Shown piece after piece: positions 9,451-21,363 of a stretch of 64,000 nt of DNA (the first letter of the stretch is position 1; every line of letters starts with the position of its first letter). The DNA is from Pseudomonas viridiflava (lineage in GTDB: Bacteria; Pseudomonadota; Gammaproteobacteria; Pseudomonadales; Pseudomonadaceae): NCBI RefSeq assembly GCF_900590885.1, contig NZ_UUON01000048.1, forward strand, positions 434,001-498,000, read 5' to 3'. The position numbers were made by a program, and so were the translations under genes. The notes under the pieces are model-generated. The model was not told the DNA's origin, ran no database searches, and saw only the letters and a list, made by a program, of their open reading frames with translations.

Positions 9451-10257
9451 ATGCGACGTATAGCCGTAATGGGCGCTGCCGGGCGCATGGGCAAGACCCT
9501 GGTCGAGGCGGTGCAGCAACGCTCGCCGGCCTCCGGGCTGACCGCGGCGATCGTTCGCCCGGGTAGCACGTTGATCGGTGCGGACGCCGGTGAGTTGGCC
9601 TCGTTGGGCCGTATCGGTGTGTCGTTGTCGAGCAGCCTGGACCAGGTGGCGGACGAGTTCGATGTGCTGATCGACTTCACTCTGCCTGAGGTGATGCTGA
9701 AAAACCTGGCCTTCTGTCGCAAGGCTGGCAAGGCCATGGTAATCGGTACTACGGGTTTGACTGCTGAGCAGAAGCAGTTGCTGGTAGAGGCGGGCAAGGA
9801 CATCCCTATCGTCTTCGCCGCCAACTTCAGCGTCGGCGTGAATCTGTCGCTCAAGCTGCTGGATCTGGCGGCGCGTGTGCTGGGGGATGAGGCGGATATC
9901 GAAATCATCGAGACCCATCACCGCCACAAGATCGATGCCCCGTCAGGTACTGCGTTGCGCATGGGTGAGGCTATTGCCGATGCACTTGGGCGTGATCTGT
10001 CGAAAGTTGCCGTGTACGGACGTGAAGGCCATACCGGTGCGCGTGCGCGTGACACCATTGGCTTTGCCACCGTGCGCGGCGGTGACGTGGTGGGTGACCA
10101 CACGGCGCTGTTCGCCACTGAGGGTGAGCGCCTGGAAATCACGCACAAAGCTTCCAGCCGCATGACGTTTGCCAAGGGTGCGGTCCGTGCTGCGCTGTGG
10201 TTGGACGGTCGTGAGGCTGGCCTGTACGACATGCGTGATGTGCTGGATCTGCACTAA
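9451..10257 (+). CDS. dapB: 4-hydroxy-tetrahydrodipicolinate reductase DapB
   Basis: 268 aa. The N-terminal Rossmann motif is AVMGAAGRMG, and the catalytic/substrate region is ETHHRHKIDAPSGTA near residues 155-170. It makes tetrahydrodipicolinate for lysine and peptidoglycan meso-DAP using NAD(P)H. Two in-frame ATGs exist two codons apart; the ribosome site AAGGA is correctly spaced only for the second (9451), which also gives the 268-residue length known in P. aeruginosa. It follows dnaJ by 9 bp and is closed by a strong terminator. Confidence 0.96.
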   Translation: MRRIAVMGAAGRMGKTLVEAVQQRSPASGLTAAIVRPGSTLIGADAGELASLGRIGVSLSSSLDQVADEFDVLIDFTLPEVMLKNLAFCRKAGKAMVIGTTGLTAEQKQLLVEAGKDIPIVFAANFSVGVNLSLKLLDLAARVLGDEADIEIIETHHRHKIDAPSGTALRMGEAIADALGRDLSKVAVYGREGHTGARARDTIGFATVRGGDVVGDHTALFATEGERLEITHKASSRMTFAKGAVRAALWLDGREAGLYDMRDVLDLH

Positions 10258-10270
10258 TCAGTAGCTAAAA

Positions 10271-10305
10271 CGGGGCCTCAGGATTATCCTAAGGCCCCGT
10301 TTTTA
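10271..10305 (+). terminator. Intrinsic terminator after dapB
   Basis: CGGGGCCT and AGGCCCCG arms enclose a second small GGAT/ATCC stem, followed by TTTTT. It isolates dapB from carAB. Confidence 0.9.
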
Positions 10306-10395
10306 CCCGCTAAGCGACGGCCTGTCGCATTCTCCTGCCTTTAAGGCTCATTAGCGGTGGACCAAAAAAGCCTTTTTCTGTAAGCTACAGCTTTA

Positions 10396-10431
10396 GTGTG
10401 TCCACTAAAAGCGCGCAGAATAATTCAGTGA
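10396..10431 (+). CDS. Possible carAB leader peptide (11 codons, tandem Arg)
   Basis: A GTG-initiated 11-codon frame, V/M-C-P-L-K-A-R-R-I-I-Q, ends in TGA 2 bp before a strong terminator stem. Two adjacent arginine codons (CGC AGA) sit near its end. carAB makes carbamoyl phosphate for arginine and pyrimidines, so an Arg-sensing leader peptide would make sense. No clear ribosome site is present, and a second 8-codon GTG frame (10357-10383) exists upstream in the same frame, so this is only a candidate. I recall attenuation having been proposed for carAB in P. aeruginosa but cannot check it. Confidence 0.35.
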   Translation: MCPLKARRIIQ

Positions 10432-10433
10432 AG

Positions 10434-10471
10434 AAGCGGGGTGACGTGTCCATACGTCACTCCGCTTTTTT
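10434..10471 (+). terminator. Attenuator-like terminator in the carA leader
   Basis: A 14-bp stem (AAGCGGG-GTGACGT pairing with ACGTCAC-TCCGCTT, one G.U pair) with a 6-nt loop and a run of six T. It lies 45 bp upstream of the carA start, inside what must be the carAB leader because dapB already has its own terminator at 10271-10305. An upstream GTGGAC/GTCCAC pairing (10357-10362 with 10400-10405) could form an alternative fold. Confidence 0.85.
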
Positions 10472-10516
10472 ACAACCTGCGATCGCCCTTTCAGGCTTTA
10501 TTTACGGGAGGTCTTC

Positions 10517-11653
10517 TTGACTAAGCCAGCCATACTCGCCCTTGCTGATGGCAGCATTTTTCGCGGCGAAGCCATTGGAGCCGACGGTCAAACCGTTGGA
10601 GAGGTAGTGTTTAACACTGCCATGACCGGCTATCAGGAAATCCTTACCGATCCTTCCTACGCCCAACAGATCGTTACCCTGACCTATCCGCACATCGGCA
10701 ACACCGGTACTACACCGGAAGATGTCGAGTCTGATCGTGTCTGGTCGGCCGGTCTGGTGATTCGTGACCTGCCACTGGTTGCGAGCAACTGGCGTAACAC
10801 GATGTCGCTGTCCGATTACCTGAAAGCCAACAACGTTGTGGCAATCGCCGGTATCGATACGCGCCGCCTCACGCGCATCCTGCGTGAAAAAGGCTCGCAG
10901 AACGGCTGCATCATGGTCGGTGACAATATTTCCGAAGAAGCGGCGATTGCCGCAGCGCAAGGCTTCCCTGGCCTGAAGGGCATGGACCTGGCCAAAGTCG
11001 TCAGCGTCAAAGAGAAGTACGAATGGCGCTCCACTGTCTGGGACTTGAAGACCGACAGCCACGCGACCATCGAAGCCAGCGAGTTGCCTTACCACGTGGT
11101 CGCTTATGACTACGGCGTTAAGTACAACATCCTGCGCATGCTGGTAGAGCGCGGCTGCCGCGTGACCGTGGTTCCGGCGCAAACCCCGGCCAGCGACGTA
11201 CTGGCCCTGCAACCGGACGGCGTGTTCCTGTCCAACGGCCCGGGTGACCCGGAGCCGTGCGACTACGCCATCCAGGCCATCAAGGAAGTGCTGGAGACCG
11301 AGATTCCGGTATTCGGTATCTGCCTGGGCCACCAGCTGCTGGCCCTGGCCTCTGGCGCCAAGACCCTGAAAATGGGCCACGGCCACCACGGTGCCAACCA
11401 CCCTGTGCAAGACCTGGACACTGGCGTTGTGATGATCACCAGCCAGAACCACGGTTTTGCGGTGGACGAAGCGACCTTGCCGGCTAACGTGCGCGCGATT
11501 CACAAGTCGCTGTTCGACGGTTCCCTGCAAGGCATCGAGCGCACCGACAAGAGCGCGTTCAGCTTCCAGGGCCACCCTGAAGCGAGCCCGGGCCCGAACG
11601 ACGTAGCGCCGCTGTTCGACCGTTTCATCAATGAGATGGCCAAGCGACGCTGA
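10517..11653 (+). CDS. carA: Carbamoyl-phosphate synthase small (glutaminase) subunit CarA
   Basis: 378 aa. An N-terminal CPSase_sm_chain domain (1-150) is followed by a class I glutamine amidotransferase with nucleophile Cys269 in GICLGHQ, and the His-Glu partners in the SFQGHPEASPGP segment. It hydrolyses glutamine and channels ammonia to CarB. The start codon is TTG, supported by a strong GGGAGG ribosome site 4-5 bp upstream and by the family N terminus MTKPAILALADGS. It lies downstream of an attenuator-like terminator. Confidence 0.97.
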   Translation: MTKPAILALADGSIFRGEAIGADGQTVGEVVFNTAMTGYQEILTDPSYAQQIVTLTYPHIGNTGTTPEDVESDRVWSAGLVIRDLPLVASNWRNTMSLSDYLKANNVVAIAGIDTRRLTRILREKGSQNGCIMVGDNISEEAAIAAAQGFPGLKGMDLAKVVSVKEKYEWRSTVWDLKTDSHATIEASELPYHVVAYDYGVKYNILRMLVERGCRVTVVPAQTPASDVLALQPDGVFLSNGPGDPEPCDYAIQAIKEVLETEIPVFGICLGHQLLALASGAKTLKMGHGHHGANHPVQDLDTGVVMITSQNHGFAVDEATLPANVRAIHKSLFDGSLQGIERTDKSAFSFQGHPEASPGPNDVAPLFDRFINEMAKRR

Positions 11654-11758
11654 CTGAGCGGCTTGCGGGCGGCCCCGAAACTCGGTGGCCCCCGCAGGCT
11701 CTTCAAAGATTGTTCAAGACGGCTTGCCGACTGACCTGCGGATTTGAGTGACAAACCC

Positions 11759-14976
<3,218 letters not shown>

Positions 14977-14980
<4 letters not shown>

Positions 14981-15453
14981 CCAAATACCCAATGACCGTC
15001 CAGGGCTTCAAGGCCCTGGAAGAGGAGCACGCCCATCTGACCAAGGTCGTACGTCCAAAGCTGAGCCAGGACATCGGTACGGCCCGCGAGCTGGGTGACT
15101 TGAAGGAAAACGCCGAATACCACGCTGCTCGCGAGCAGCAGGGTATGGTCGAGGCGCGGATCCGTGATATCGAAGGCCGCCTGCAGAACTCGGTGGTGAT
15201 CGACGTGACGACCATTCCCAAGACCGGCAAGGTGATTTTCGGCACTACGGTGGAAATCGCCAACGTCGAGACTGACGAAAGCGTGGTCTACCACATCGTG
15301 GGTGAAGACGAAGCTGACTTCAAACTCGGCAAGATTTCCGTTGGATCTCCGCTGGCCCGCGCCTTGATCGCCAAGGAAGAGGGAGATGTGGTGTCGGTGA
15401 AGACCCCTGGCGGCGTGATCGAGTACGAGATTGTTGAAGTTCGTCACATCTGA
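14977..15453 (+). CDS. greA: Transcript cleavage factor GreA
   Basis: 158 aa, standard length. The N-terminal coiled coil (1-75) has the DLKENAEYHAAREQQ tip motif with the acidic residues that reach the RNA polymerase active site; the C-terminal FKBP-like domain follows (ISVGSPLARALIAKEEGD). It rescues backtracked polymerase by stimulating RNA cleavage. ATGA overlap with carB implies translational coupling. Confidence 0.98.
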
Positions 15454-15458
15454 ACGAA

Positions 15459-15481
15459 GGCGCCCGCTTCGTGCGGGCGCC
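15459..15481 (+). terminator. GC-rich hairpin between greA and the DUF4149-like gene
   Basis: GGCGCCCG-cttcgtg-CGGGCGCC, a perfect 8-bp stem directly followed by the ATG of the next gene. There is no T run, so termination would be weak; the stem also occupies the place where a ribosome site should be. Confidence 0.5.
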
Positions 15482-15886
15482 ATGCTTTGGCAGCTCTCCC
15501 AGATGCTTTGGGTGGGCGGCCTGTGGCTGTTGCATATTGGTGTATTGCCGGCGTTGGGCCTGATTGGCCTGGCGCCGTTGCTGATCGATGAGATCGACGG
15601 ATTACTGAGTGCGTTGCTGGTGGGTTTTGCGGCGGCGTGCGTGACGATCCAGGTCTTGGTGCTGGTCAAGGCCGAAGGCGTGGGGAGTTTGTGGCGGGAT
15701 ATTCGCGGGCAACTGCTGTTGATGGCGCTGTATGCGTGTGCGATGTACTACATCGTGCATATCTGGCTGCCGGAAGCGTTGCGCTGGCAGCTATTCAGCT
15801 ATCTTGTGCTAGGGTTCTCCGGCCTGGTACTGGTGATACAGCCTGCACCGGGATGGAGTGGCGGGGCGCGCGAAGCACGCCCGTAA
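15482..15886 (+). CDS. Small membrane protein, DUF4149-like
   Basis: 134 aa with about four hydrophobic segments (roughly 4-30, 35-62, 78-96, 100-122). The WVGGLWLLHIGVLPAL start and the four-helix layout resemble the DUF4149 (TMEM205-like) family; PAO1 has a comparable hypothetical gene (PA4754) after greA. Function is unknown. The ATG at 15482 is the first good start; open frame continues into greA with only TTG codons. No Shine-Dalgarno is visible, because a strong hairpin abuts the start codon; expression may depend on ribosomes or polymerase arriving from greA. Confidence 0.7.
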   Translation: MLWQLSQMLWVGGLWLLHIGVLPALGLIGLAPLLIDEIDGLLSALLVGFAAACVTIQVLVLVKAEGVGSLWRDIRGQLLLMALYACAMYYIVHIWLPEALRWQLFSYLVLGFSGLVLVIQPAPGWSGGAREARP

Positions 15887-15906
15887 CCCTTGTAGCCATT
15901 TGAACA

Positions 15907-16215
15907 TTACTTGAAGCGATGAACGTTCGACAGTTGCTTGTTGACGCTGAAGTTCTTGCGATACAGCAGCGCCATCTTGCCGATGACCTGAACCAGGTCC
16001 GCTTTGCCAACCTTGCACAGTTCTGCAATGGCGGCCAGGCGAGCTTCACGATCAAGGATGTTGACCTTGATCTTGATCAGCTCGTGATCGTTCAGTGCGC
16101 GTTCAAGTTCGGCTAACACACCTTCAGTCAAACCGTTGTCTGCCACAATCAGAACTGGTTTCAGATGGTGGCCAATGGACTTGTACTGTTTCTTCTGCTC
16201 TTGAGTGAGCGGCAT
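15907..16215 (-). CDS. yhbY: Ribosome assembly RNA-binding protein YhbY (CRS1-YhbY domain)
   Basis: 102 aa, a single CRM/CRS1-YhbY domain covering nearly the whole chain: MPLTQEQKKQYKSIGHHLKP, then the KVNILDREARLAAIAELCK segment and the VQVIGKMALLYRKN end carrying the GxxxxLYR signature. The family binds pre-50S ribosomal particles. It diverges from rlmE, and an AGGGG ribosome site precedes the ATG. The yhbY-rlmE-ftsH-folP-glmM order is conserved through gammaproteobacteria. Confidence 0.95.
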   Translation of the reverse strand: MPLTQEQKKQYKSIGHHLKPVLIVADNGLTEGVLAELERALNDHELIKIKVNILDREARLAAIAELCKVGKADLVQVIGKMALLYRKNFSVNKQLSNVHRFK

Positions 16216-16321
16216 AATCTGACCCCTGCGTCTGATCTTGTAAAAAGCGGCGGCCAGTTTACCCGAGCGAGTCCGGGACCGCCCAGTTAATCACGACCCG
16301 TTTTATTTTTCGAGGTGGCCC

Positions 16322-16972
16322 GTGGCCCGTTCCAAAACTAGCCTTAAGTGGCTGCAAGAGCATTTCAACGACCCTTACGTCAAAAAGGCGCAAAAGGACG
16401 GCTATCGTTCACGGGCCAGTTACAAGCTGCTGGAGATCCAGGACAAGGACAAATTGATCCGTCCTGGCATGAGCGTTATCGACCTGGGCGCCGCCCCGGG
16501 TGGTTGGTCCCAGGTGACCAGTCGTCTGATTGGCGGGCAAGGTCGCCTGATTGCTTCCGACATCCTGGAAATGGACAGCATCCCGGATGTGACCTTTGTT
16601 CACGGTGACTTCACCCAGGACGCCGTACTCGCAGAGATCCTTGAGGCTGTGGGAAATTCACAGGTAGACCTTGTGATTTCCGACATGGCCCCCAATATGA
16701 GTGGATTACCGGCCGTTGATATGCCGCGTGCCATGTTCCTGTGTGAACTGGCGCTGGATCTGGCGGGTCGGGTGTTGCGTCCTGGTGGTGATTTCCTGGT
16801 GAAAGTCTTCCAGGGCGAGGGTTTTGACGAGTATCACAAGAACATCCGCAAGTTGTTCGACAAGGTACAGACGCGCAAGCCTGACTCCTCGCGGGACAGG
16901 TCCCGCGAGCAATATCTGCTGTGCCGCGGCTTCCGCGGTGTTGAAGGCGCTGCGAGCGAAGAGCGTTTTTGA
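16322..16972 (+). CDS. rlmE: 23S rRNA 2'-O-ribose methyltransferase RlmE (FtsJ/RrmJ)
   Basis: 216 aa. The K-D-K-E catalytic tetrad is visible: Lys in SRASYKLLEIQ, Asp in VISDMAPNMSG, Lys in FLVKVFQGEGF and Glu in SREQYLL. The SAM motif is VIDLGAAPGGWSQ. It methylates U2552 of 23S rRNA, a late 50S step induced by heat shock in E. coli. The start codon is GTG with GAGGTG upstream. The chain ends in an atypical tail (RGFRGVEGAASEERF) slightly longer than in E. coli. A heat-shock partner, ftsH, follows after 191 bp. Confidence 0.96.
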   Translation: MARSKTSLKWLQEHFNDPYVKKAQKDGYRSRASYKLLEIQDKDKLIRPGMSVIDLGAAPGGWSQVTSRLIGGQGRLIASDILEMDSIPDVTFVHGDFTQDAVLAEILEAVGNSQVDLVISDMAPNMSGLPAVDMPRAMFLCELALDLAGRVLRPGGDFLVKVFQGEGFDEYHKNIRKLFDKVQTRKPDSSRDRSREQYLLCRGFRGVEGAASEERF

Positions 16973-17163
16973 GGAATTGGAGGAGGGCGATAGGTTTTTT
17001 TATATCGCTTTCGTCACGAAGCTTTACGAATATTGTGTAGTCAAAGTTTCACAAAGGGTTACAGACGGCGCCTGCCAGTGTTGTAGGTAATGTAGTAAGT
17101 TAGGCCGGTGAATATCATGCGAAGCGCGCGCCAGTAGCGGAGCTTGCTTCAGAGGGTAGTTAA

Positions 17164-19083
17164 TTGAACGATATGGCAAAGAATCTGATCCTGTGGTTGA
17201 TCATCGCGGCTGTCCTGGTGACGGTGATGAACAACTTCTCCAGCCCTAACGAGCCGCAGACCCTCAACTATTCCGACTTCATCCAGCAAGTTAAGGATGG
17301 CAAGGTCGAGCGCGTGACGGTTGATGGCGCTGTAATCACCGGCAAGCGCAACGATGGCGATGGCTTCAAGACCATTCGCCCGAATATCCCGGACAATGGC
17401 CTGATCGGCGACTTGGTGGATAACCACGTAGTCGTTGAAGGTAAGCAGCCTGAGCAACAGAGCATCTGGACTCAACTGCTGGTGGCCAGCTTCCCGATCC
17501 TGGTGATCATCGCCGTGTTCATGTTCTTCATGCGCCAGATGCAAGGCGGCGCGGGAGGCAAGGGCGGGCCGATGAGCTTCGGCAAGAGCAAGGCGCGCCT
17601 GCTCTCCGAAGATCAGGTGAAGACCACCCTGGCTGACGTCGCGGGTTGCGATGAGGCCAAGGAAGAAGTGGGTGAGTTGGTTGAGTTCCTGCGCGATCCA
17701 GGCAAGTTCCAGCGCCTGGGCGGCCGCATTCCTCGCGGCGTGCTGATGGTCGGCCCGCCGGGTACCGGTAAGACCTTGCTGGCCAAGGCAATTGCCGGTG
17801 AAGCCAAGGTGCCGTTCTTCACCATTTCCGGTTCTGACTTCGTCGAAATGTTTGTCGGTGTCGGCGCCAGTCGTGTCCGCGACATGTTCGAGCAGGCCAA
17901 GAAGCACGCGCCATGCATCATCTTCATCGATGAAATCGACGCCGTCGGTCGCCATCGTGGTGCCGGCATGGGCGGTGGTCATGATGAGCGTGAGCAGACC
18001 CTCAACCAGTTGCTGGTGGAGATGGACGGCTTCGAAATGAATGACGGCATCATCGTCATTGCAGCTACCAACCGTCCGGACGTACTGGACCCTGCGCTGC
18101 TGCGTCCAGGTCGTTTCGACCGTCAGGTCGTGGTCGGCTTGCCGGATATCCGTGGTCGCGAACAGATTCTCAAAGTACACATGCGCAAAGTGCCGATGGG
18201 CGACGACGTGGCTCCGGCCGTGATTGCCCGTGGTACGCCAGGCTTTTCCGGTGCCGACTTGGCCAACCTGGTGAACGAGGCTTCGCTGTTCGCAGCCCGT
18301 ACCGGCAAGCGCATCGTTGAAATGAAAGAGTTCGAACTGGCAAAAGACAAGATCATGATGGGCGCAGAGCGCAAATCCATGGTCATGTCCGAGAAAGAGA
18401 AACAGAACACCGCTTACCACGAAGCCGGTCACGCCATTGTGGGTCGCGTTGTGCCTGAGCATGACCCGGTCTACAAAGTGTCGATCATTCCTCGCGGCCG
18501 GGCGCTGGGTGTGACCATGTTCCTGCCGGAAGAGGATCGCTACAGCCTCTCCAAGCGCGCGCTGATCAGCCAGATCTGCTCGCTGTACGGCGGTCGGATT
18601 GCTGAAGAGATGACTCTGGGCTTCGACGGTGTGACCACTGGTGCCTCCAACGACATCATGCGTGCCAGTCAGATTGCACGGAATATGGTGACCAAATGGG
18701 GCTTGTCGGAAAAACTCGGTCCTTTGATGTACGCCGAGGAAGAAGGTGAAGTGTTCCTGGGGCGTGGCGGCGGCGGTCAAGCTGCCAGCTTCTCTGGTGA
18801 GACCGCCAAGCTGATCGATTCCGAAGTGCGCAGCATCATTGACCAGTGCTACGGCACGGCCAAGCAGATCCTGACCGACAACCGTGACAAGCTCGACGCC
18901 ATGGCCGACGCGCTGATGAAGTACGAGACCATTGATGCCGATCAGATCGACGACATCATGGCGGGTCGTGCACCGCGCGAGCCTCGCGATTGGGAAGGTG
19001 GTTCGGGTACTTCGGGCACTCCGCCAGTGGTACAGAACGAACGTCCGGAAACCCCGATCGGCGGCCCGGCAGCTGACCACTAA
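17164..19083 (+). CDS. ftsH: Membrane-bound AAA+ zinc protease FtsH
   Basis: 639 aa. Two membrane segments (about 5-23 and 99-119) bracket a periplasmic domain. The AAA+ module has Walker A GPPGTGKT near 197 and Walker B IIFIDEIDAVG; the zinc site HEAGH is near 419. It degrades misfolded membrane proteins and regulators such as sigma-32 and LpxC. The start is TTG, chosen because GAGGGT lies 6 nt upstream and E. coli FtsH also starts from an analogous upstream codon; an ATG three codons later is the alternative. Upstream, 16973-17163 holds no gene. Confidence 0.98.
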   Translation: MNDMAKNLILWLIIAAVLVTVMNNFSSPNEPQTLNYSDFIQQVKDGKVERVTVDGAVITGKRNDGDGFKTIRPNIPDNGLIGDLVDNHVVVEGKQPEQQSIWTQLLVASFPILVIIAVFMFFMRQMQGGAGGKGGPMSFGKSKARLLSEDQVKTTLADVAGCDEAKEEVGELVEFLRDPGKFQRLGGRIPRGVLMVGPPGTGKTLLAKAIAGEAKVPFFTISGSDFVEMFVGVGASRVRDMFEQAKKHAPCIIFIDEIDAVGRHRGAGMGGGHDEREQTLNQLLVEMDGFEMNDGIIVIAATNRPDVLDPALLRPGRFDRQVVVGLPDIRGREQILKVHMRKVPMGDDVAPAVIARGTPGFSGADLANLVNEASLFAARTGKRIVEMKEFELAKDKIMMGAERKSMVMSEKEKQNTAYHEAGHAIVGRVVPEHDPVYKVSIIPRGRALGVTMFLPEEDRYSLSKRALISQICSLYGGRIAEEMTLGFDGVTTGASNDIMRASQIARNMVTKWGLSEKLGPLMYAEEEGEVFLGRGGGGQAASFSGETAKLIDSEVRSIIDQCYGTAKQILTDNRDKLDAMADALMKYETIDADQIDDIMAGRAPREPRDWEGGSGTSGTPPVVQNERPETPIGGPAADH

Positions 19084-19091
19084 GGTTTGAA

Positions 19092-19943
19092 ATGACTTCA
19101 GCGTTGTCCTCCACCCGGTTGCCTTGCGGCAACCGGGTTCTTGATTTGGCCCGTACTCATGTGATGGGCATCCTCAATGTAACCCCCGACTCCTTTTCCG
19201 ACGGCGGCCGCTTCAGCCAGCTGGATGCCGCGTTGCGTCATGCAGAGGCGATGGTGGCTGCGGGTGCGACCCTGATCGATGTTGGCGGTGAGTCGACTCG
19301 GCCAGGTGCTCGTGTTGTTTCTCCGGTGGAGGAGCTTGAGCGAGTGGCGCCCATTGTCGAGCGCATCGCGCGCGAGCTGGACGTGATCATCTCAGTGGAT
19401 ACCTCGACTCCCGCAGTAATGCGCGAGACTGCGCGGTTGGGCGCTGGGCTGATCAATGATGTGCGTTCACTGCAGCGCGATGGTGCCCTGGATGCAGCGG
19501 CGGCTACCGGCCTGCCGGTGTGCCTGATGCATATGCTGGGTGAGCCCGGCAATATGCAGGACGATCCGCACTATGACGACCTGGTGGGCGAGGTGGGCGA
19601 CTTCCTTGCCGAAAGGATCGCTCAATGTGCCGCTGTAGGTATTGCACCGGAAAAGATCATCCTTGATCCAGGATTTGGCTTCGCCAAAACCCTGCAACAC
19701 AATTTAAGCCTGTTCAAACACATGGAGTCCCTGCATGCCCTTGGTCGGCCCCTGTTGGTCGGCGTTTCGCGCAAGAGCATGATAGGCCTGGCGTTGAATC
19801 GTCCTGTGGGTGAGCGGCTGTACGGTGGTCTTGCACTGGCAGCGCTTGCGGTGACCAAGGGCGCGCGGATCCTGCGCGTGCATGACGTTGCCGAGACCGT
19901 GGACGTAGTACGCATGATTGCCGCTGTAGAATCAGCCGAATAA
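19092..19943 (+). CDS. folP: Dihydropteroate synthase FolP
   Basis: 283 aa TIM barrel. Signature GILNVTPDSFSDGG is near residues 23-36, with the second motif DVGGESTRPGA near 57-67. It joins p-aminobenzoate to the pterin pyrophosphate in folate synthesis and is the sulfonamide target. The 8-bp gap to ftsH and AAGG ribosome site indicate co-transcription in the ftsH-folP-glmM operon. The pathway's preceding enzyme, FolK, is encoded at 43.6 kb. Confidence 0.97.
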   Translation: MTSALSSTRLPCGNRVLDLARTHVMGILNVTPDSFSDGGRFSQLDAALRHAEAMVAAGATLIDVGGESTRPGARVVSPVEELERVAPIVERIARELDVIISVDTSTPAVMRETARLGAGLINDVRSLQRDGALDAAAATGLPVCLMHMLGEPGNMQDDPHYDDLVGEVGDFLAERIAQCAAVGIAPEKIILDPGFGFAKTLQHNLSLFKHMESLHALGRPLLVGVSRKSMIGLALNRPVGERLYGGLALAALAVTKGARILRVHDVAETVDVVRMIAAVESAE

Positions 19944-19959
19944 GAATGATGGAGCACTT

Positions 19960-21297
19960 ATGACTAAAAAATACTTTGGCACCGACGGTATCCGTGGTCG
20001 GGTCGGCGAATTTCCGATTACTCCTGATTTCATGCTCAAGCTGGGTTGGGCGGCAGGCATGGCGTTCCGCAGCATGGGCGCATGCCGCATCCTGGTGGGC
20101 AAGGACACTCGAATCTCGGGGTACATGTTTGAATCCGCGCTGGAGGCCGGTCTGTCGGCTGCAGGCGCCGATGTGATGCTGCTGGGGCCAATGCCGACGC
20201 CGGCTATCGCGTACCTGACGCGTACCTTTCACGCTGAAGCCGGTATTGTGATCAGCGCCTCGCACAACCCCCATGATGACAACGGCATCAAGTTCTTCTC
20301 GGGCCAGGGCACCAAGCTGCCGGACGAGATCGAGTTGATGATCGAAGAGCTGCTGGATGCGCCGATGACGGTGGTTGAGTCCAGCAAGCTGGGCAAGGTG
20401 TCGCGTATCAACGACGCATCAGGCCGTTACATCGAGTTTTGCAAAAGCAGCGTGCCCTCCAGCACCAATTTTGCCGGTCTGAAAATTGTCGTCGATTGCG
20501 CCCATGGCGCGACCTACAAGGTCGCCCCAAGCGTGTTCAAAGAGCTGGGTGCCGATGTGACGGTGCTGTCGGCCCAGCCAAATGGTTTGAATATCAACGA
20601 AAACTGCGGCTCCACCCATATGGAGCAACTGCAGGCTGCCGTTCTGTCCGAGCATGCCGACCTCGGTATTGCTTTTGATGGTGATGGCGATCGCGTCCTG
20701 ATGGTCGATCACACCGGTGCTGTAGTGGATGGTGATGACCTGTTGTTCATCATTGCGCGCGACCTGCATGAGCGTAACAAGCTGCAAGGCGGTGTCGTCG
20801 GTACGCTGATGAGCAACCTGGGGCTTGAGCTTGCCCTGGCGGACCTGGGTATTCCGTTCGTTCGCGCGAATGTCGGTGACCGTTACGTGATCGCCGAACT
20901 GCTGGAGCGTAACTGGCAGGTGGGCGGTGAAAACTCCGGCCACGTGGTCTGCTTCCAGCACACCACCACTGGCGATGCAATTATTGCGGCGTTGCAGGTG
21001 CTGTTGTCCTTGCGCCGTCGTGAGGAGAGCCTGGCCCAGGCGCGTCAGGCTTTACGCAAGTGCCCGCAAGTCTTGCTTAACGTGCGATTTGCCGGTGGCG
21101 AAAACCCGATCGAGCACCCTGCTGTCAAAGAGGCCTGCGAGCGCGTGACCCTGGCAATGGCGGGGCGTGGGCGGGTGTTGTTGCGCAAGTCCGGCACAGA
21201 GCCTCTGGTGCGCGTTATGGTCGAAGGTGACGATGAAACACAGGTTCGCGGCCATGCCGAAGACCTGGCAAAACTGGTAACTGAAGTTTGCGCCTGA
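19960..21297 (+). CDS. glmM: Phosphoglucosamine mutase GlmM
   Basis: 445 aa. The active-site phosphoserine is Ser101 in ISASHNPHDDNGIKF; the Mg site DGDGDR is near residue 241, the sugar loop GGENSGH near 323, and the phosphate loop RKSGTEPLVRVM near the C terminus. It converts glucosamine-6-P to glucosamine-1-P for peptidoglycan and LPS. It sits 16 bp after folP, the conserved operon order. Confidence 0.98.
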   Translation: MTKKYFGTDGIRGRVGEFPITPDFMLKLGWAAGMAFRSMGACRILVGKDTRISGYMFESALEAGLSAAGADVMLLGPMPTPAIAYLTRTFHAEAGIVISASHNPHDDNGIKFFSGQGTKLPDEIELMIEELLDAPMTVVESSKLGKVSRINDASGRYIEFCKSSVPSSTNFAGLKIVVDCAHGATYKVAPSVFKELGADVTVLSAQPNGLNINENCGSTHMEQLQAAVLSEHADLGIAFDGDGDRVLMVDHTGAVVDGDDLLFIIARDLHERNKLQGGVVGTLMSNLGLELALADLGIPFVRANVGDRYVIAELLERNWQVGGENSGHVVCFQHTTTGDAIIAALQVLLSLRRREESLAQARQALRKCPQVLLNVRFAGGENPIEHPAVKEACERVTLAMAGRGRVLLRKSGTEPLVRVMVEGDDETQVRGHAEDLAKLVTEVCA

Positions 21298-21363
21298 ATT
21301 CGGCTTGCCAGTGGTGATGTGGTTGGGTAACATCTGCGCCCACTTTGACCGACGGGGTACAGC

